This document shows, in pieces, positions 22,740-32,217 of a DNA stretch of 64,000 nucleotides; position 1 is the stretch's first letter; every line of letters starts with the position of its first letter. Source of the DNA: Hyphomicrobium_A sp965243865 (lineage in GTDB: Bacteria; Pseudomonadota; Alphaproteobacteria; Rhizobiales; Hyphomicrobiaceae); the NCBI RefSeq assembly GCF_965243865.1, contig NZ_OZ251603.1, forward strand, positions 1,612,001 to 1,676,000, in the 5' to 3' direction. The position numbers and the translations under genes were made by a program. The notes beneath the pieces are model-generated. The model was not told the origin of the DNA, did no database searches, and saw nothing but the letters and a program-made list of their open reading frames with translations.

Positions 22740-25700
22740 CCTCAGGCCTTCCCAACAACGATTTCGAGCAGACCAAGCGCCGTCAGCGCGACGCCGCTGA
22801 TCCGCACGCCTCCGTGTGGGTCAGTGCCAACGCCGGCACCGGCAAGACGCACGTCCTCACGCAGCGCGTGCTGCGGCTTATGCTGTCGGGCACCAAGCCC
22901 GAGCGCATCCTCTGCCTCACCTACACCAAGGCCGCCGCCGCCGAGATGTCGAAGCGCGTCTTCGACACGCTGGCCAAGTGGGTGACGATGCCCGAGGCCG
23001 ACCTCTCCCGCCAGCTCACCGAACTGTGCGACCGCCCCCCACTCGAAGGCGAGACCGAGCTTGCGCGTACGCTGTTCGCCATCGCCATCGAGACGCCGGG
23101 CGGGCTCAAGGTGCAGACCATCCACTCGTTCTGCGAACGCCTGCTGCAGCGCTTCCCGCTCGAGGCCGGCGTCGCCCCGGGCTTCACCGTTCTCGACGAC
23201 ACGACGTCGACGGCCCTGCTGCGCGAAGCCATTGACGCAACGCTTCTCGAAGCAACTGATGGCTCGTCGGCCAAGCAGGCGGATGCGCTCGGCATCATCA
23301 TTCCCTTCGCCGCTGAAGAGCGTTTCGACGACGTGCTGCGCGCAGCGCTAAGCCAGCGCCGGTGGCTCGACAGCGCGCTGCGCATCGACTTCGGCGACAA
23401 CGAGGACGATGCACTCGTTGGCCTCGAACGTCTCTACCGCCGGCATTTCAATGTCCCCGAGGAAACAAAACTCGAAGACATCGAAAGCGACATGGCCGAT
23501 GTCGTCAGTGATGCGGAGTTGCAGCGCCTGCGCGATGCCCTCAGTGGCGGCACTGTGACCGACCAGAAATCGGTGGCGCATGTCATTGCGGCGCTCCAGG
23601 CTGAAGCAAGCCCAATCCGCGCCGCAGCTCTGGAGAAGTTCTTCTGCCGCGCCGATGGCGATCCCCGCGCCAAGCTGATGACAAAAGCCATCGCCGACGC
23701 ATTCCCCGATCTGCGCGACGGCATGGACACCGCACAGCGCCGCTTCGTGGCCCTGATGGAGCAGCGCCGCGGCGTGCGCGCGATCACAGCCACCATGGCC
23801 CTGCATCGTCTCGCCGGCGCCGTGCTGCAACGCTATACGCTCGCCAAACGCCGGCGCGCCGCTCTCGATTATGACGACCTCATTGCCCGCAGCGTCTTCC
23901 TGCTCAGCGGGCAGGACCTCGCCGGCTGGGTGATGTTCAAGCTCGACCGCGGCATCCATCACATTCTCGTCGACGAGGCGCAGGACACCAGTCCCGACCA
24001 GTGGCAGATTGTCGAGGCGCTGGCTCGCGAGTTCTTCACCGGCACCGGCCAGTCCGACGTCATCCGCACGCTGTTCGCCGTCGGCGATGAAAAGCAGTCG
24101 ATCTATTCGTTCCAGGGCGCCGCGCCGCACAAGTTCGCCGAGATGGGCGCGCGCTTCGCCGCCCTGTGCAGCAACGAAACCTGGCGCCGCATTCCACTCA
24201 ACCTGTCGTTCCGAACCGTGGCGCCGGTGCTCGAAGCCGTCGACGGCGTGTTCTCCGATCATCGCCGCACGCCCGGCCTTTCCACCGAGGACGCCGTCGT
24301 CCGCCACGCAGTGCACCGCCTCGGCCATGGCGGCATCGTGGAGATATGGCCCACCGAAGCGCCCGAGGACGTCAGCAACGGCGATCCCTGGGCACCGCTT
24401 GAAGAAGCTTCCGGCCGCGCACCCGCCGAGCGCCTCGCCGAACGCATTGCTTCGACCATCCGCCGCTGGCTCGATACCGGCGAGATACTCGCATCCGAAG
24501 GCCGCCCCGTGCGCGCGGGCGACATCATCATTCTGGTGCGCAAGCGCCGGCCATTCGCCGGCCCCATGGTCGCCGCACTGAAAGCACGCGGAATTCCTGT
24601 GGCCGGTGCCGACCGCTTGCGTCTCTCCGAGCAGATCGCCGTTGCAGATCTCATGTCGCTCGGCGATTTCCTTACCCTGCCCGAGGACGATCTGGCCCTC
24701 GCCGAAGTTCTGAAGAGCCCGCTCATCGGCTTCGACGACGATGACCTGTTGACGCTCGCGGCCGGCCGCAAGGGCACGCTGTGGAAGTCGCTCATCGATC
24801 ATGCCCGCGACAATGAACACTTCACCGCCGCCGCCGAAACTTTGAAGCGCTGGCGCTCGCGCGCGGACTTCATCCCGCCGTTCGAGTTCTTCGCCTCGAT
24901 CCTCGATCGCGAAGGCTGCCGCATGAAGCTGCTCTCGCGTCTCGGTGCCGAAGCTGCCGATCCGATCGACGAGTTCCTCAATCTAGCTCTCAGCTACGAC
25001 GATGCCGAGGCGCCCTCCCTTACCGGCTTCCTCAATTACCTGCGCGAGGCCGACCGCGAGGTGAAGCGCGACATGGAGCATGGCCGCGACGAGGTGCGCG
25101 TAATGACCGTCCACGGCGCAAAGGGCCTCGAAGCGCCCATCGTGTTTCTGCCCGATACCTGCGCCACCGCATCGGGCGGACCGATCAATTCGCTGTTCGG
25201 CATCGAGGATCTAGATGCGCCGGAGGGTGCGGAGGGAACGCCTTTCGTGTGGAGCGTCAAGGGAACGAGCGCGCACCCGATCATCGCCGCCGCACGCTCA
25301 TTGCGCACCCAGCGCGAAATGGAAGAACGCAACCGCCTGCTCTACGTCGCCATGACCCGCGCCCGCGATCGCCTCTACATCGCCGGCTTCGAAGGTCGCA
25401 ACGGCCCCGCCCGCGGCTGCTGGTATGAGCTGATCAGCACTGCGCTCTTGCCGAGCTTCGAGGAAGCCGACGACGGGCTCGGCGTCACCGTGCGCCGTCG
25501 TACAGCGCAGCAGGCCATACCGGCCAAGCCGCGCGATTCTGCCCATAAGCAGGAAGCGGCCGGCGTCACCTTGCCCGAATGGGCCAAGGTCCACGCGCCG
25601 CGCGAGGCTACACTGTCGATCCCTCTTGCCCCATCGCGTCTCGAAGCCTACGCACCCGATTCCGAAGGCGAGCCGATCATCGAGCACAAGCCGCAGCCGC

Positions 25701-26320
25701 GCTCTCCCGCCGAGGAGCCAGCCGCCCTGCCGCCCGCTGCCCAATCGGCCGACAACCGCTTCCTTCGCGGCACCCTGACGCACGCCCTGCTGCAGCATCT
25801 GCCGACCCTGCCGTCCGATGGATGGAAGAACGCTGCATCGGGCTTTCTTGAAGCGCGCGGCAGTGCCCTCTCGGCCAAGGTCCGCGCCAGCATTGCCAAG
25901 GAGACACTGGCGATCCTCACCGCGCCAGAGTTCGCCCCCCTGTTCGGCCCACAGAGCCGCGCCGAGGTGCCCATCGTCGCCCTGCTGCCCAACCCCAAGG
26001 GGAAGGGGCCGCCGCTCAAGCTGATGGGCCAGATCGACCGCCTCCTAGACCTCGGCGGCGAGATCCTGATTGTTGACTATAAGACCAACCGCCCACCGCC
26101 GTTGAAAGTGGAGCAGGTTGCAGGAGCCTACCTATTCCAGCTCGCTGCATACCGGCTCGCCCTGCGCGAAATTTATGCAGGAAAAACAATCAAGACCGCG
26201 CTTCTTTGGACCGACGGCCCCCGCATCATGCCGGTGCCCGATGGGCTGCTCGACGACTACGCCGGCCGGCTATGGGAACTCGACGTCACGAACCTTGACG
26301 CTGGCCGGCCCCATTCCTAA
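22736..26320 (+). CDS. addA: AddA, UvrD/Rep-type helicase and nuclease
   Basis: A 1194-residue superfamily 1A helicase with a C-terminal RecB-type nuclease. Visible motifs: Walker A (NAGTGKTHVLTQR), Ia (LCLTYTKAAAAEM), II (ILVDEAQDTSPDQW), III (FAVGDEKQSIYSFQGA), V (VMTVHGAKGLEAPIVFLPD), VI (RLLYVAMTRARDRLYIAG) and nuclease IVDYKTNRPPP. It provides the motor and one nuclease of AddAB. The ATG at 22736 overlaps the addB stop as ATGA, so the two subunits are translationally coupled and made in equal amounts. trxA follows 63 bases later. Confidence 0.95.
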   Translation: MTSGLPNNDFEQTKRRQRDAADPHASVWVSANAGTGKTHVLTQRVLRLMLSGTKPERILCLTYTKAAAAEMSKRVFDTLAKWVTMPEADLSRQLTELCDRPPLEGETELARTLFAIAIETPGGLKVQTIHSFCERLLQRFPLEAGVAPGFTVLDDTTSTALLREAIDATLLEATDGSSAKQADALGIIIPFAAEERFDDVLRAALSQRRWLDSALRIDFGDNEDDALVGLERLYRRHFNVPEETKLEDIESDMADVVSDAELQRLRDALSGGTVTDQKSVAHVIAALQAEASPIRAAALEKFFCRADGDPRAKLMTKAIADAFPDLRDGMDTAQRRFVALMEQRRGVRAITATMALHRLAGAVLQRYTLAKRRRAALDYDDLIARSVFLLSGQDLAGWVMFKLDRGIHHILVDEAQDTSPDQWQIVEALAREFFTGTGQSDVIRTLFAVGDEKQSIYSFQGAAPHKFAEMGARFAALCSNETWRRIPLNLSFRTVAPVLEAVDGVFSDHRRTPGLSTEDAVVRHAVHRLGHGGIVEIWPTEAPEDVSNGDPWAPLEEASGRAPAERLAERIASTIRRWLDTGEILASEGRPVRAGDIIILVRKRRPFAGPMVAALKARGIPVAGADRLRLSEQIAVADLMSLGDFLTLPEDDLALAEVLKSPLIGFDDDDLLTLAAGRKGTLWKSLIDHARDNEHFTAAAETLKRWRSRADFIPPFEFFASILDREGCRMKLLSRLGAEAADPIDEFLNLALSYDDAEAPSLTGFLNYLREADREVKRDMEHGRDEVRVMTVHGAKGLEAPIVFLPDTCATASGGPINSLFGIEDLDAPEGAEGTPFVWSVKGTSAHPIIAAARSLRTQREMEERNRLLYVAMTRARDRLYIAGFEGRNGPARGCWYELISTALLPSFEEADDGLGVTVRRRTAQQAIPAKPRDSAHKQEAAGVTLPEWAKVHAPREATLSIPLAPSRLEAYAPDSEGEPIIEHKPQPRSPAEEPAALPPAAQSADNRFLRGTLTHALLQHLPTLPSDGWKNAASGFLEARGSALSAKVRASIAKETLAILTAPEFAPLFGPQSRAEVPIVALLPNPKGKGPPLKLMGQIDRLLDLGGEILIVDYKTNRPPPLKVEQVAGAYLFQLAAYRLALREIYAGKTIKTALLWTDGPRIMPVPDGLLDDYAGRLWELDVTNLDAGRPHS

Positions 26321-26383
26321 CTTCGCCCACGAAGAGGCAGCGAGCCGCAGCGCTCAGATGCCTGCCTCAACAGGAGAAAACTT

Positions 26384-26707
26384 ATGGCAGATGCAGTGTC
26401 CGACAGCACCTTCGAGCAGGAGGTCCTGAAATCCTCCGAGCCGGTTCTCGTGGACTTCTTTGCGGAGTGGTGCGGCCCCTGCAAGGCCATGGCCCCGGCA
26501 CTCGACCAGGTCGCCAAGGAAATGCAGGGCAAGATCAAGGTCGTGAAACTCGACGTTGACCAGAACCCGGCTGTCACCGGCAAGTACGGCATCCGCGCCA
26601 TGCCGACGCTGATCATGTTCAAGGACGGCAAGCCCGCCGCCCAGCACACCGGTGCCCTCGTGCAGAAGAAGAAGCTCGAGGACTGGATCAATTCCTCCGT
26701 CGCCTGA
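26384..26707 (+). CDS. trxA: Thioredoxin 1
   Basis: A 107-residue cytosolic thioredoxin with active site WCGPCK, the buried Asp (VDFFAEW) and the cis-Pro loop MPTLIMF. It reduces disulphides in ribonucleotide reductase, peroxiredoxins and others. AGGAG lies just before the ATG, and a strong terminator follows, closing the addB-addA-trxA transcript, a conserved order in alphaproteobacteria. Confidence 0.96.
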   Translation: MADAVSDSTFEQEVLKSSEPVLVDFFAEWCGPCKAMAPALDQVAKEMQGKIKVVKLDVDQNPAVTGKYGIRAMPTLIMFKDGKPAAQHTGALVQKKKLEDWINSSVA

Positions 26708-26731
26708 TCGGCGACGAATAGAGCGAACTCG

Positions 26732-26765
26732 AAAAGGGCCTCGCCTCCGCGGCGGGGCCCTTTTT
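26732..26765 (+). terminator. Intrinsic terminator after trxA
   Basis: AAAAGGGCCTCGCC and GGCGGGGCCCTTTT pair over 14 bp (one G-T position) around the loop TCCGC, with T5 at the end, 25 bases after the trxA stop. Confidence 0.9.
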
Positions 26766-26834
26766 CACTTGCGGCAGCCATCCACACGATCTGATAGCTT
26801 CGATGCAGTCAACTTCCGATTCCGGATCGATTCG

Positions 26835-27242
26835 ATGCTCCAGATCTCGCGCACGCTTCGCATCGCCTTTAGCACCGTGGTGTTCATGCTGATTGGCGCG
26901 ACCGCCGCATGGGCTCCCGGCAGCATCACGCTCAGCGACGTGTTGGATCAGTTGAAGGACACCGAGAAGCTCGTTGCCGAGATCAACGCCGAGCTCAAGG
27001 CACAGAACCTCTCCGCGGAGGACGTCATCTGCGTCGGCGCACGCTTCGGCGGCCACTGGGTCGAACTCGGCGGTGCGCGCTCGATCCCCTACGAGTGCGA
27101 GATCGGCAACAAGAAGCTCAACGTCGATGGCACCCTCCGCCTCTACGACCAGCAGGGTGCGGAGATCGACATGAGCGATGAGAGAGCGCCCGAGCGCGCC
27201 TTCGATTACAAGCAGACCGATCTCACGTGGACGTGGCAATAG
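26835..27242 (+). CDS. Small exported protein, unknown function
   Basis: A 135-residue protein with a clear Sec signal peptide (basic start, hydrophobic core TVVFMLIGATAAWA, probable cleavage after AWA). The mature part has an acidic helix (LSDVLDQLKDTEKLVAEIN), two cysteines (VICVGARFG and PYECEIG), which could form a disulphide, and a beta-rich end (GTLRLYDQQG, DLTWTWQ). I do not recognise a family. The ATG at 26835 is the only start that yields the signal peptide, although its ribosome site is poor. It lies alone between trxA and the bactofilin gene. Confidence 0.65.
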   Translation: MLQISRTLRIAFSTVVFMLIGATAAWAPGSITLSDVLDQLKDTEKLVAEINAELKAQNLSAEDVICVGARFGGHWVELGGARSIPYECEIGNKKLNVDGTLRLYDQQGAEIDMSDERAPERAFDYKQTDLTWTWQ

Positions 27243-27379
27243 CCGCCCGTCTCGCGCACGTCCCTCGCCGCGCATCTTGAAAAACCCCATATTCGCGCGG
27301 ACGAATCTGCTGATTCACCATAATTCCACCACGCCAGCCCGGCTTCCTGACGATGGATCAATCGTCGTGGGAGTTAGTC

Positions 27380-27838
27380 ATGGTGTTTCAGCGCAGGCAC
27401 GAGCCGAAGACACTCACCGTCGTTCCAGCCGAGGTTGCTGCATTGCCGCCGGGCGATGAGAACGATGCCGCATCGGTCATCGGCAAGGACATGTCCATCG
27501 AAGGTCAGTCGATCACCGTCCGCTGCAAGGGCACCTTGCGCGTCAACGGCGTCATCACCGCCGACCTTCATTGCAATGAGCTGGTGGTCGGCGAGGAAGC
27601 CATCATCACCGGATCGGTCGCCGCCGATCAGGTTCGCGTCTTTGGTGCCGTGCACGGCGCCATCCTCGGCGCCAATGTCACCCTGCATCCGAGCGCCCGC
27701 GTCGACGGCGACATCCACTCGCAATCTTTGACGATCGAGCAGGGCGCCAGCTTCGATGGCCGCTCGCGCAAAGTCGCCAATGCTGCCGAAGTCGCACCTC
27801 AACTCGAAACGCAGCAGATGCACCGCGCCTACGGCTGA
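27380..27838 (+). CDS. Bactofilin-type cytoskeletal protein
   Basis: A 152-residue protein with the bactofilin (DUF583) beta-helix: short repeats such as GKDMSIEG, CKGTLRVNGVITADLHCNELVVGEEAIITGSV broken into about six rungs, flanked by disordered ends. Bactofilins polymerise without nucleotide and recruit cell-wall enzymes for stalk, pole or cell-shape functions. The frame also opens at 27353, but the ATG at 27380 has GGGAG six bases upstream, so I prefer it. The partner peptidase often found with bactofilins (M23/LmdC) is not next to it. Confidence 0.85.
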   Translation: MVFQRRHEPKTLTVVPAEVAALPPGDENDAASVIGKDMSIEGQSITVRCKGTLRVNGVITADLHCNELVVGEEAIITGSVAADQVRVFGAVHGAILGANVTLHPSARVDGDIHSQSLTIEQGASFDGRSRKVANAAEVAPQLETQQMHRAYG

Positions 27839-27869
27839 CCCAGCCCCGGCTCTTTGCACCACACCCAAT

Positions 27870-28003
27870 TTCGTCACGGCCGCGCAGGCGGCCGTCTACG
27901 CCAGCTTCATGATTCCCGACGGCAAAGACGCCGGCTGGAACTGTCCGATAAGCGGCGCACGAGCTTAACGTGGCGTGGATGGCCACCTTCGTGGCCATGA
28001 CGG
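27870..28003. repeat. Paired inverted REP-like repeat, copy 1
   Basis: Two ~33-base units in opposite orientation (27870-27902 reading on minus; 27972-28003 reading on plus). Each folds into an 8-bp stem with a four-base loop: ATGGCCAC-CTTC-GTGGCCAT for the right unit and ACGGCCGC-CTGC-GCGGCCGT for the left. It lies between the convergent bactofilin and J-domain genes. A second copy at 34070-34221 shares both units almost exactly, with unrelated sequence between them. Confidence 0.85.
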
Positions 28004-28079
28004 AGTATGAGGCCAAGGTGCCGCGAAATGCTCGATAGAGCATGCCACGCGGTTGAAGGGGAGCCGGTCGAAGCTCCCC

Positions 28080-29486
28080 TCAGGCGGCCTCTCGCTTTCC
28101 GTTGATCAGATCCCAGGCGATGTTGATCTGCCGGATGCGGATTTCACGCTCCACGCGGTCGCTCTCATCGCGCGCATGATCCGGGTGCCAGCTCATGCGC
28201 AGGGCATCGACGATCTTCTTCAAGACACCGTCGCTCACCTCGGCATTGACGCCCAGCACCTCGTAAGCCTCGCTTGTCGTACGCGGCAGCGCCGTCGCAT
28301 GGCGCGTATCCGAGATGCTGGCGAGCGCGCTGTCGACGATGCGGCGGATGCGCTCCATTTCCCGCACCATCGCGCGGAATTGCAGCGACGATTTCTCCGT
28401 CGAGATTTCGCCCTTGGCCGCCTGCCTATCGACGTTCGCAAGTCGCTCGCGCACGCTGTCGAGTTCGATCAGCAGCACCTCGCGCAGCGGACCGGCAGAT
28501 TTCAGCCCGCGCGCGGCCGCCTCGGTCTGTTCGAGCAGTGCCGCTACCGCACCAGATGCGTTGGCAAGCTTCAGGTCGCGATGCGCGGAGCGGAAAGCAC
28601 TACTGCCAATGGCCCGCCGACGCAGCGCCGGTGCGTAGCGGAACGTGAGCAGCAAGGCGATGACAACAGCTGAGCCGATCACCGCCACCCATGTCCACAG
28701 CTGCGAGCCAGCCTCCACCGGGGCGGCAGCGACAACTGGCAAGTCTTCGCCGCTATGCACCACCGTGATCCAGTCATCATTGGCCAGATCCGGCTCCAGC
28801 GCCGTCTCGAACGACTGCGTCCGTCCGGCCGGCTCCAGCGTCGCGCTCGGATCCGCCTTCGCGATATCGATTTCTTCGTAGTTGGCAGCAACCTGAGTAA
28901 CCGCGAGAGCACCCTCACCGGCGGTGCTCTCAGCCTCGTCCGCGCCAGCGCCGATCATCAGCCGCGCGCCCAGTTCGCCAACGGGCGCATATCCTTCCGG
29001 CAGAACGAGATGCTCGAACGCGGCCTTGCTCGGCCAGGGCAGACAGTCGCCGCTCAACACGACCTTGCGCTGCATCTCGACTCCGTCAGCGCCCCCGCAC
29101 CCGGCGGCTGCCAACGACGCACTGCGCGCCGGCATCACCAGATTGAGATGGCCGTCCTCCAGCCACACCCGATTGGCCCCAGCGCTGCCGATCGTCGCCA
29201 CCACCTCCGTCCAAGGAACGGCGGTGCCCGCGCAAACGATATCGAAGCGATGCACCATCACCGTCCGGCAGGCGGCTGAGCTGTTCGGCAGGCAGGTGGT
29301 GACGGTCTGCTCATCGCGGCGACCGCCAACGATGGAATAGCTGGTATCGCCTGCGGGACTGAGCCGGACCTCGCCCCCCTCAATCCGGCAGTCATGCGGC
29401 ATCACCAGCCGCTCACGCGCCTCGGCAGGCAAAACCGGCAATAGAGCGAAGCTTAGAAACCAGGAAAGGCGGGAAATGCGACGCAC
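28080..29486 (-). CDS. Membrane-anchored J-domain protein with periplasmic N-terminal region
   Basis: A 468-residue protein. A signal peptide or first hydrophobic segment (residues ~5-22) is followed by ~240 extracytoplasmic residues with six cysteines, then a membrane span (about 262-284, LWTWVAVIGSAVVIALLLTF). The cytoplasmic part has a predicted coiled region (305-390) and a J domain (404-466): EAYEVLGVNAEVS, the HPD motif at 434-436 in SWHPDHARD, and INIAWDLINGKR. J domains stimulate the ATPase of DnaK-type Hsp70. The layout suggests a sensor or anchor that recruits DnaK to the membrane. The start is GTG at 29486 with AGAGG upstream. It is divergent from the DUF3754 gene. I do not know a characterised homologue. 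Confidence 0.75.
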   Translation of the reverse strand: MRRISRLSWFLSFALLPVLPAEARERLVMPHDCRIEGGEVRLSPAGDTSYSIVGGRRDEQTVTTCLPNSSAACRTVMVHRFDIVCAGTAVPWTEVVATIGSAGANRVWLEDGHLNLVMPARSASLAAAGCGGADGVEMQRKVVLSGDCLPWPSKAAFEHLVLPEGYAPVGELGARLMIGAGADEAESTAGEGALAVTQVAANYEEIDIAKADPSATLEPAGRTQSFETALEPDLANDDWITVVHSGEDLPVVAAAPVEAGSQLWTWVAVIGSAVVIALLLTFRYAPALRRRAIGSSAFRSAHRDLKLANASGAVAALLEQTEAAARGLKSAGPLREVLLIELDSVRERLANVDRQAAKGEISTEKSSLQFRAMVREMERIRRIVDSALASISDTRHATALPRTTSEAYEVLGVNAEVSDGVLKKIVDALRMSWHPDHARDESDRVEREIRIRQINIAWDLINGKREAA

Positions 29487-29793
29487 CGCTATGCCCTCTC
29501 ATGTTGGTACGCATGGTTTTGTTCTTATGGTGAACAAGGGCGCGACTGTGGCGATTAGGCGGTTTATCAACGCAAAGTATCTGTTGCATGTGACCCTTAG
29601 GTCCTGCCGGCAGCGCCTGCTGTGGCCGTCACGCTGCATGTTTCCGGCGATGGTCAAAAAATCGCCAGCAGCTGGCGCCATGTCTCGACAATGAAAGCAG
29701 ATCGACCCTAGAAAAGCTGGGTTGCGTGTGCAGTTTTTTTGAGCACGCACACGACCGACATTGACTGCGCTGCGTATTGAGGGGAGGGCCACC
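29487..29793. other. Divergent promoter region between J-domain and DUF3754 genes
   Basis: 307 bases, more A+T-rich than the surroundings (e.g. GTTTATCAACGCAAAGTAT near 29560 and a T7 run at 29733-29739), containing the promoters of both divergent genes. A 72-codon plus-strand open frame (29476-29694) overlaps the J-domain gene start and lacks a ribosome site; I do not accept it. Confidence 0.45.
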
Positions 29794-31257
29794 ATGTCAT
29801 CGACCGACGTGCAATTTGCGCCGCCGGCCGCAACAAAGCCTCTCTATTCGACCGCCAGCAGCGCCAGTCCCGCGGCCACGGCCGAAGCGCCTGAAAAGGT
29901 TTCCGCCTTCGATGCCGTGAAGCCGGAGGAAGACCGTGGCCGCGAGCGCTTCATCCCCGTCACCCGCTTTGCTCTGCTCGACCGCCTGACCTCGCCCGCC
30001 GCCTGGCCGGCGGCCGAAGAGGCGCGCCACGCACGCCGGTTCTTCCGCTACCTCGATCACTGGCGCCGCCAGCAGTACAATGCCGAGCTGCACGAGCTGG
30101 AAGAATCCTACGAGCCGTTCAGCCCCGATAGCGACCTGTTGCTGACCCGCGCGTTCACGCCAGCCGAATCTGCCGTCTTGCAGCGCCGCGTCATCAGGGG
30201 GATGGAACGCATCCTCACGCAGGCGAACTATGTGCAGATCAACCACAACGACGTCGAGCAGATCCTGACGCGCGATTCAGCTTACGGGCTCGATCTGCAC
30301 GTCGACCTCGACGTGTTCGAAGAAGTGCTGCTGTTTTACCGCGGCGCATCCACCAAGCGCGATCAGCGCCGCCGCTGGAACAAATTTTATCTGCGCGAGC
30401 AGTTCGACGTTCCCATCTTTCAGCGCCTCTTCCTGCTGTTCAAGCTGAAGCCGGTTGAGAAGCATGTGCGCGAGGTAATGGAAAAGAAGGGCATCCCACG
30501 CCGCAACGCCGAAAAAATCGTCAAGCGCCAGCGCGAGAGCATCCCCTCCGAGGTCAAGGACAGCTGCATTTACATGAAGCTGTTCAAGAACATCCCGAGA
30601 AGCGATCTCGAGATGGTGTTCCCGAACACGCGCGTCCGCTTCCGCTTCTACGACAAGCTCCGCCTCGGCGCGACCGCGGGCGGCGGCCTCACGCTCGGCA
30701 CCGTCAGCGCCGCCGGCAAGATCGCCCTGCTCGCCACCAATCCGCTCGCCGCCGCTGGCGCGCTAGTCGGTCTTGGCGGCATCGCCTTCCGTCAGGCACT
30801 CGCCTTCATGAACCAGAAGCAGCGCTACATGGTCGTGATGGCACAGAACCTCTATTTCCACGCTATGGCCGACAACCGCGGCGTCATGCTGAAACTGGCC
30901 GCCCGCGCCGCCGAGGAAGACATCAAGGAGGAAATGCTCCTTTACGCCGTGCTCGCCAAAGCCGTTGCGCGCCGCCAGGACATTCCCGAGATCGACGTCG
31001 CCATCGAGCAGTACCTCGCCGCCAGTTTCGGCGTCAGCGTCGATTTCGACATCACCGACGCCCTCGACCGGCTTATCGCCGATGGTCTCGTCATCGAAGA
31101 GGCGGATGGCACCCTGCGCACCATGCCCCCGAAAGAGGCAGCCCTGCACATCGACGAGAAGTGGGACCGCTTCCTCGACGAGCTGCCCGAGCTTGTCAGT
31201 GCCGAAGGCATGGAATTCAACGCCGACGACCTGCCCTTGTCAGCGCCCGCCGCTTGA
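29794..31257 (+). CDS. DUF3754 (TMEM143-like) protein
   Basis: A 487-residue protein of the DUF3754/TMEM143 family, whose function is unknown. A disordered Ala/Ser-rich start is followed by a helical domain (RFFRYLDHWRRQQYN), the conserved core FKNIPRSDLEMVFPNTRVRF and a hydrophobic Gly/Ala-rich segment likely to insert in membrane (about 310-345, GGGLTLGTVSAAGKIALLA and AAAGALVGLGGIAF). The C-terminal domain looks like a winged helix (DITDALDRLIADGLVIEE). Eukaryotic TMEM143 is mitochondrial. The ATG at 29794 has GGGGAGGG before it. prmA follows 45 bases later and is probably co-transcribed. Confidence 0.8.
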   Translation: MSSTDVQFAPPAATKPLYSTASSASPAATAEAPEKVSAFDAVKPEEDRGRERFIPVTRFALLDRLTSPAAWPAAEEARHARRFFRYLDHWRRQQYNAELHELEESYEPFSPDSDLLLTRAFTPAESAVLQRRVIRGMERILTQANYVQINHNDVEQILTRDSAYGLDLHVDLDVFEEVLLFYRGASTKRDQRRRWNKFYLREQFDVPIFQRLFLLFKLKPVEKHVREVMEKKGIPRRNAEKIVKRQRESIPSEVKDSCIYMKLFKNIPRSDLEMVFPNTRVRFRFYDKLRLGATAGGGLTLGTVSAAGKIALLATNPLAAAGALVGLGGIAFRQALAFMNQKQRYMVVMAQNLYFHAMADNRGVMLKLAARAAEEDIKEEMLLYAVLAKAVARRQDIPEIDVAIEQYLAASFGVSVDFDITDALDRLIADGLVIEEADGTLRTMPPKEAALHIDEKWDRFLDELPELVSAEGMEFNADDLPLSAPAA

Positions 31258-31302
31258 GGCAGAGCTTGCGCCTCTTTTTCAGGCGAGGCGCAGCAACAGG
31301 TC

Positions 31303-32154
31303 ATGGCCAGCACCAAACTTTCCGTGCGCACGAGCGATCTGGGCGCCGCGCAAGCCTTCGAGGCCGCCCTCGCCGAGCATGATCCCCCGCTCGACGCCGT
31401 GACCCTGTTCGAGGACGGCCCCACAGCCTGGATCGTCGAAGCCTACGCCCAGGGCCGCGAGGAAGCCGAATCCGCCGCAGCCGGCCTCGGCGCCCCCGCG
31501 ATCATCGAAGAGCTACCCGACCTCAACTGGGTGGCGATCTCGCAGGCCGCCCTTCCGCCCGTGCACGCTGGCCGCTTCATCGTACACGGCAGCCACGACA
31601 GGGACCGCATCCCCTATGGACCGCGCGCCATCCTCGTCGATGCCGGCGAAGCCTTCGGCACCGCCCACCACGGCACGACGCTCGGCTGCCTCCTCGCCAT
31701 AGACCGCATCACGCGCCGCGGCCGCTTCAAGCGCGTGCTCGACCTCGGCTGCGGCTCGGGCGTGCTGGCCATCGCCGCGGCCCGCGCCCTGCCCTCGGCA
31801 CGCGTGTTCGCCTCCGACAACGACCCCATCGCCGTTGACGTTGCCCGCGCCAACGCCGCCGCCAATGGCGCAAAGCGCATTACGTTTGCTTGCGCCATGG
31901 GGCTCGACCACCAGACCCTTCGCCATGCCGCGCCCTACGATCTGATCATCGCCAACATTCTCGCCGGTCCCCTGCGCGCGCTGTCGGGCAGCCTGGCGTC
32001 AGCGCTCCGCCCGGGTGGCTTCATCGTGCTGTCCGGCATCCTCAACCCGGAAGCGCCCGCGGTTATCGCCACCTATCTCGCCCACGGTTTCACCCTCATC
32101 CAACACCGCCGCATCGGCGAATGGACGACGTTGACGCTGCGCCGCCGACACTGA
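31303..32154 (+). CDS. prmA: Ribosomal protein L11 methyltransferase
   Basis: A 283-residue SAM-dependent enzyme that trimethylates ribosomal protein L11. A divergent N-terminal substrate-binding domain (~1-100) precedes a class I methyltransferase domain with motif I VLDLGCGSGVLAIAAA, the acidic residue in ASDNDPIAVDVA and the PrmA signature IIANILAGPL. Slightly short, as is normal for alphaproteobacteria. Located between the DUF3754 gene and pepP on the same strand, with the aminopeptidase 63 bases on. Confidence 0.9.
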   Translation: MASTKLSVRTSDLGAAQAFEAALAEHDPPLDAVTLFEDGPTAWIVEAYAQGREEAESAAAGLGAPAIIEELPDLNWVAISQAALPPVHAGRFIVHGSHDRDRIPYGPRAILVDAGEAFGTAHHGTTLGCLLAIDRITRRGRFKRVLDLGCGSGVLAIAAARALPSARVFASDNDPIAVDVARANAAANGAKRITFACAMGLDHQTLRHAAPYDLIIANILAGPLRALSGSLASALRPGGFIVLSGILNPEAPAVIATYLAHGFTLIQHRRIGEWTTLTLRRRH

Positions 32155-32217
32155 ATCGCCATCGGCCGGCATTGATGCGAATTGCCGTTCCACCCCGGGA
32201 GGCTTAAACAGTCATCC

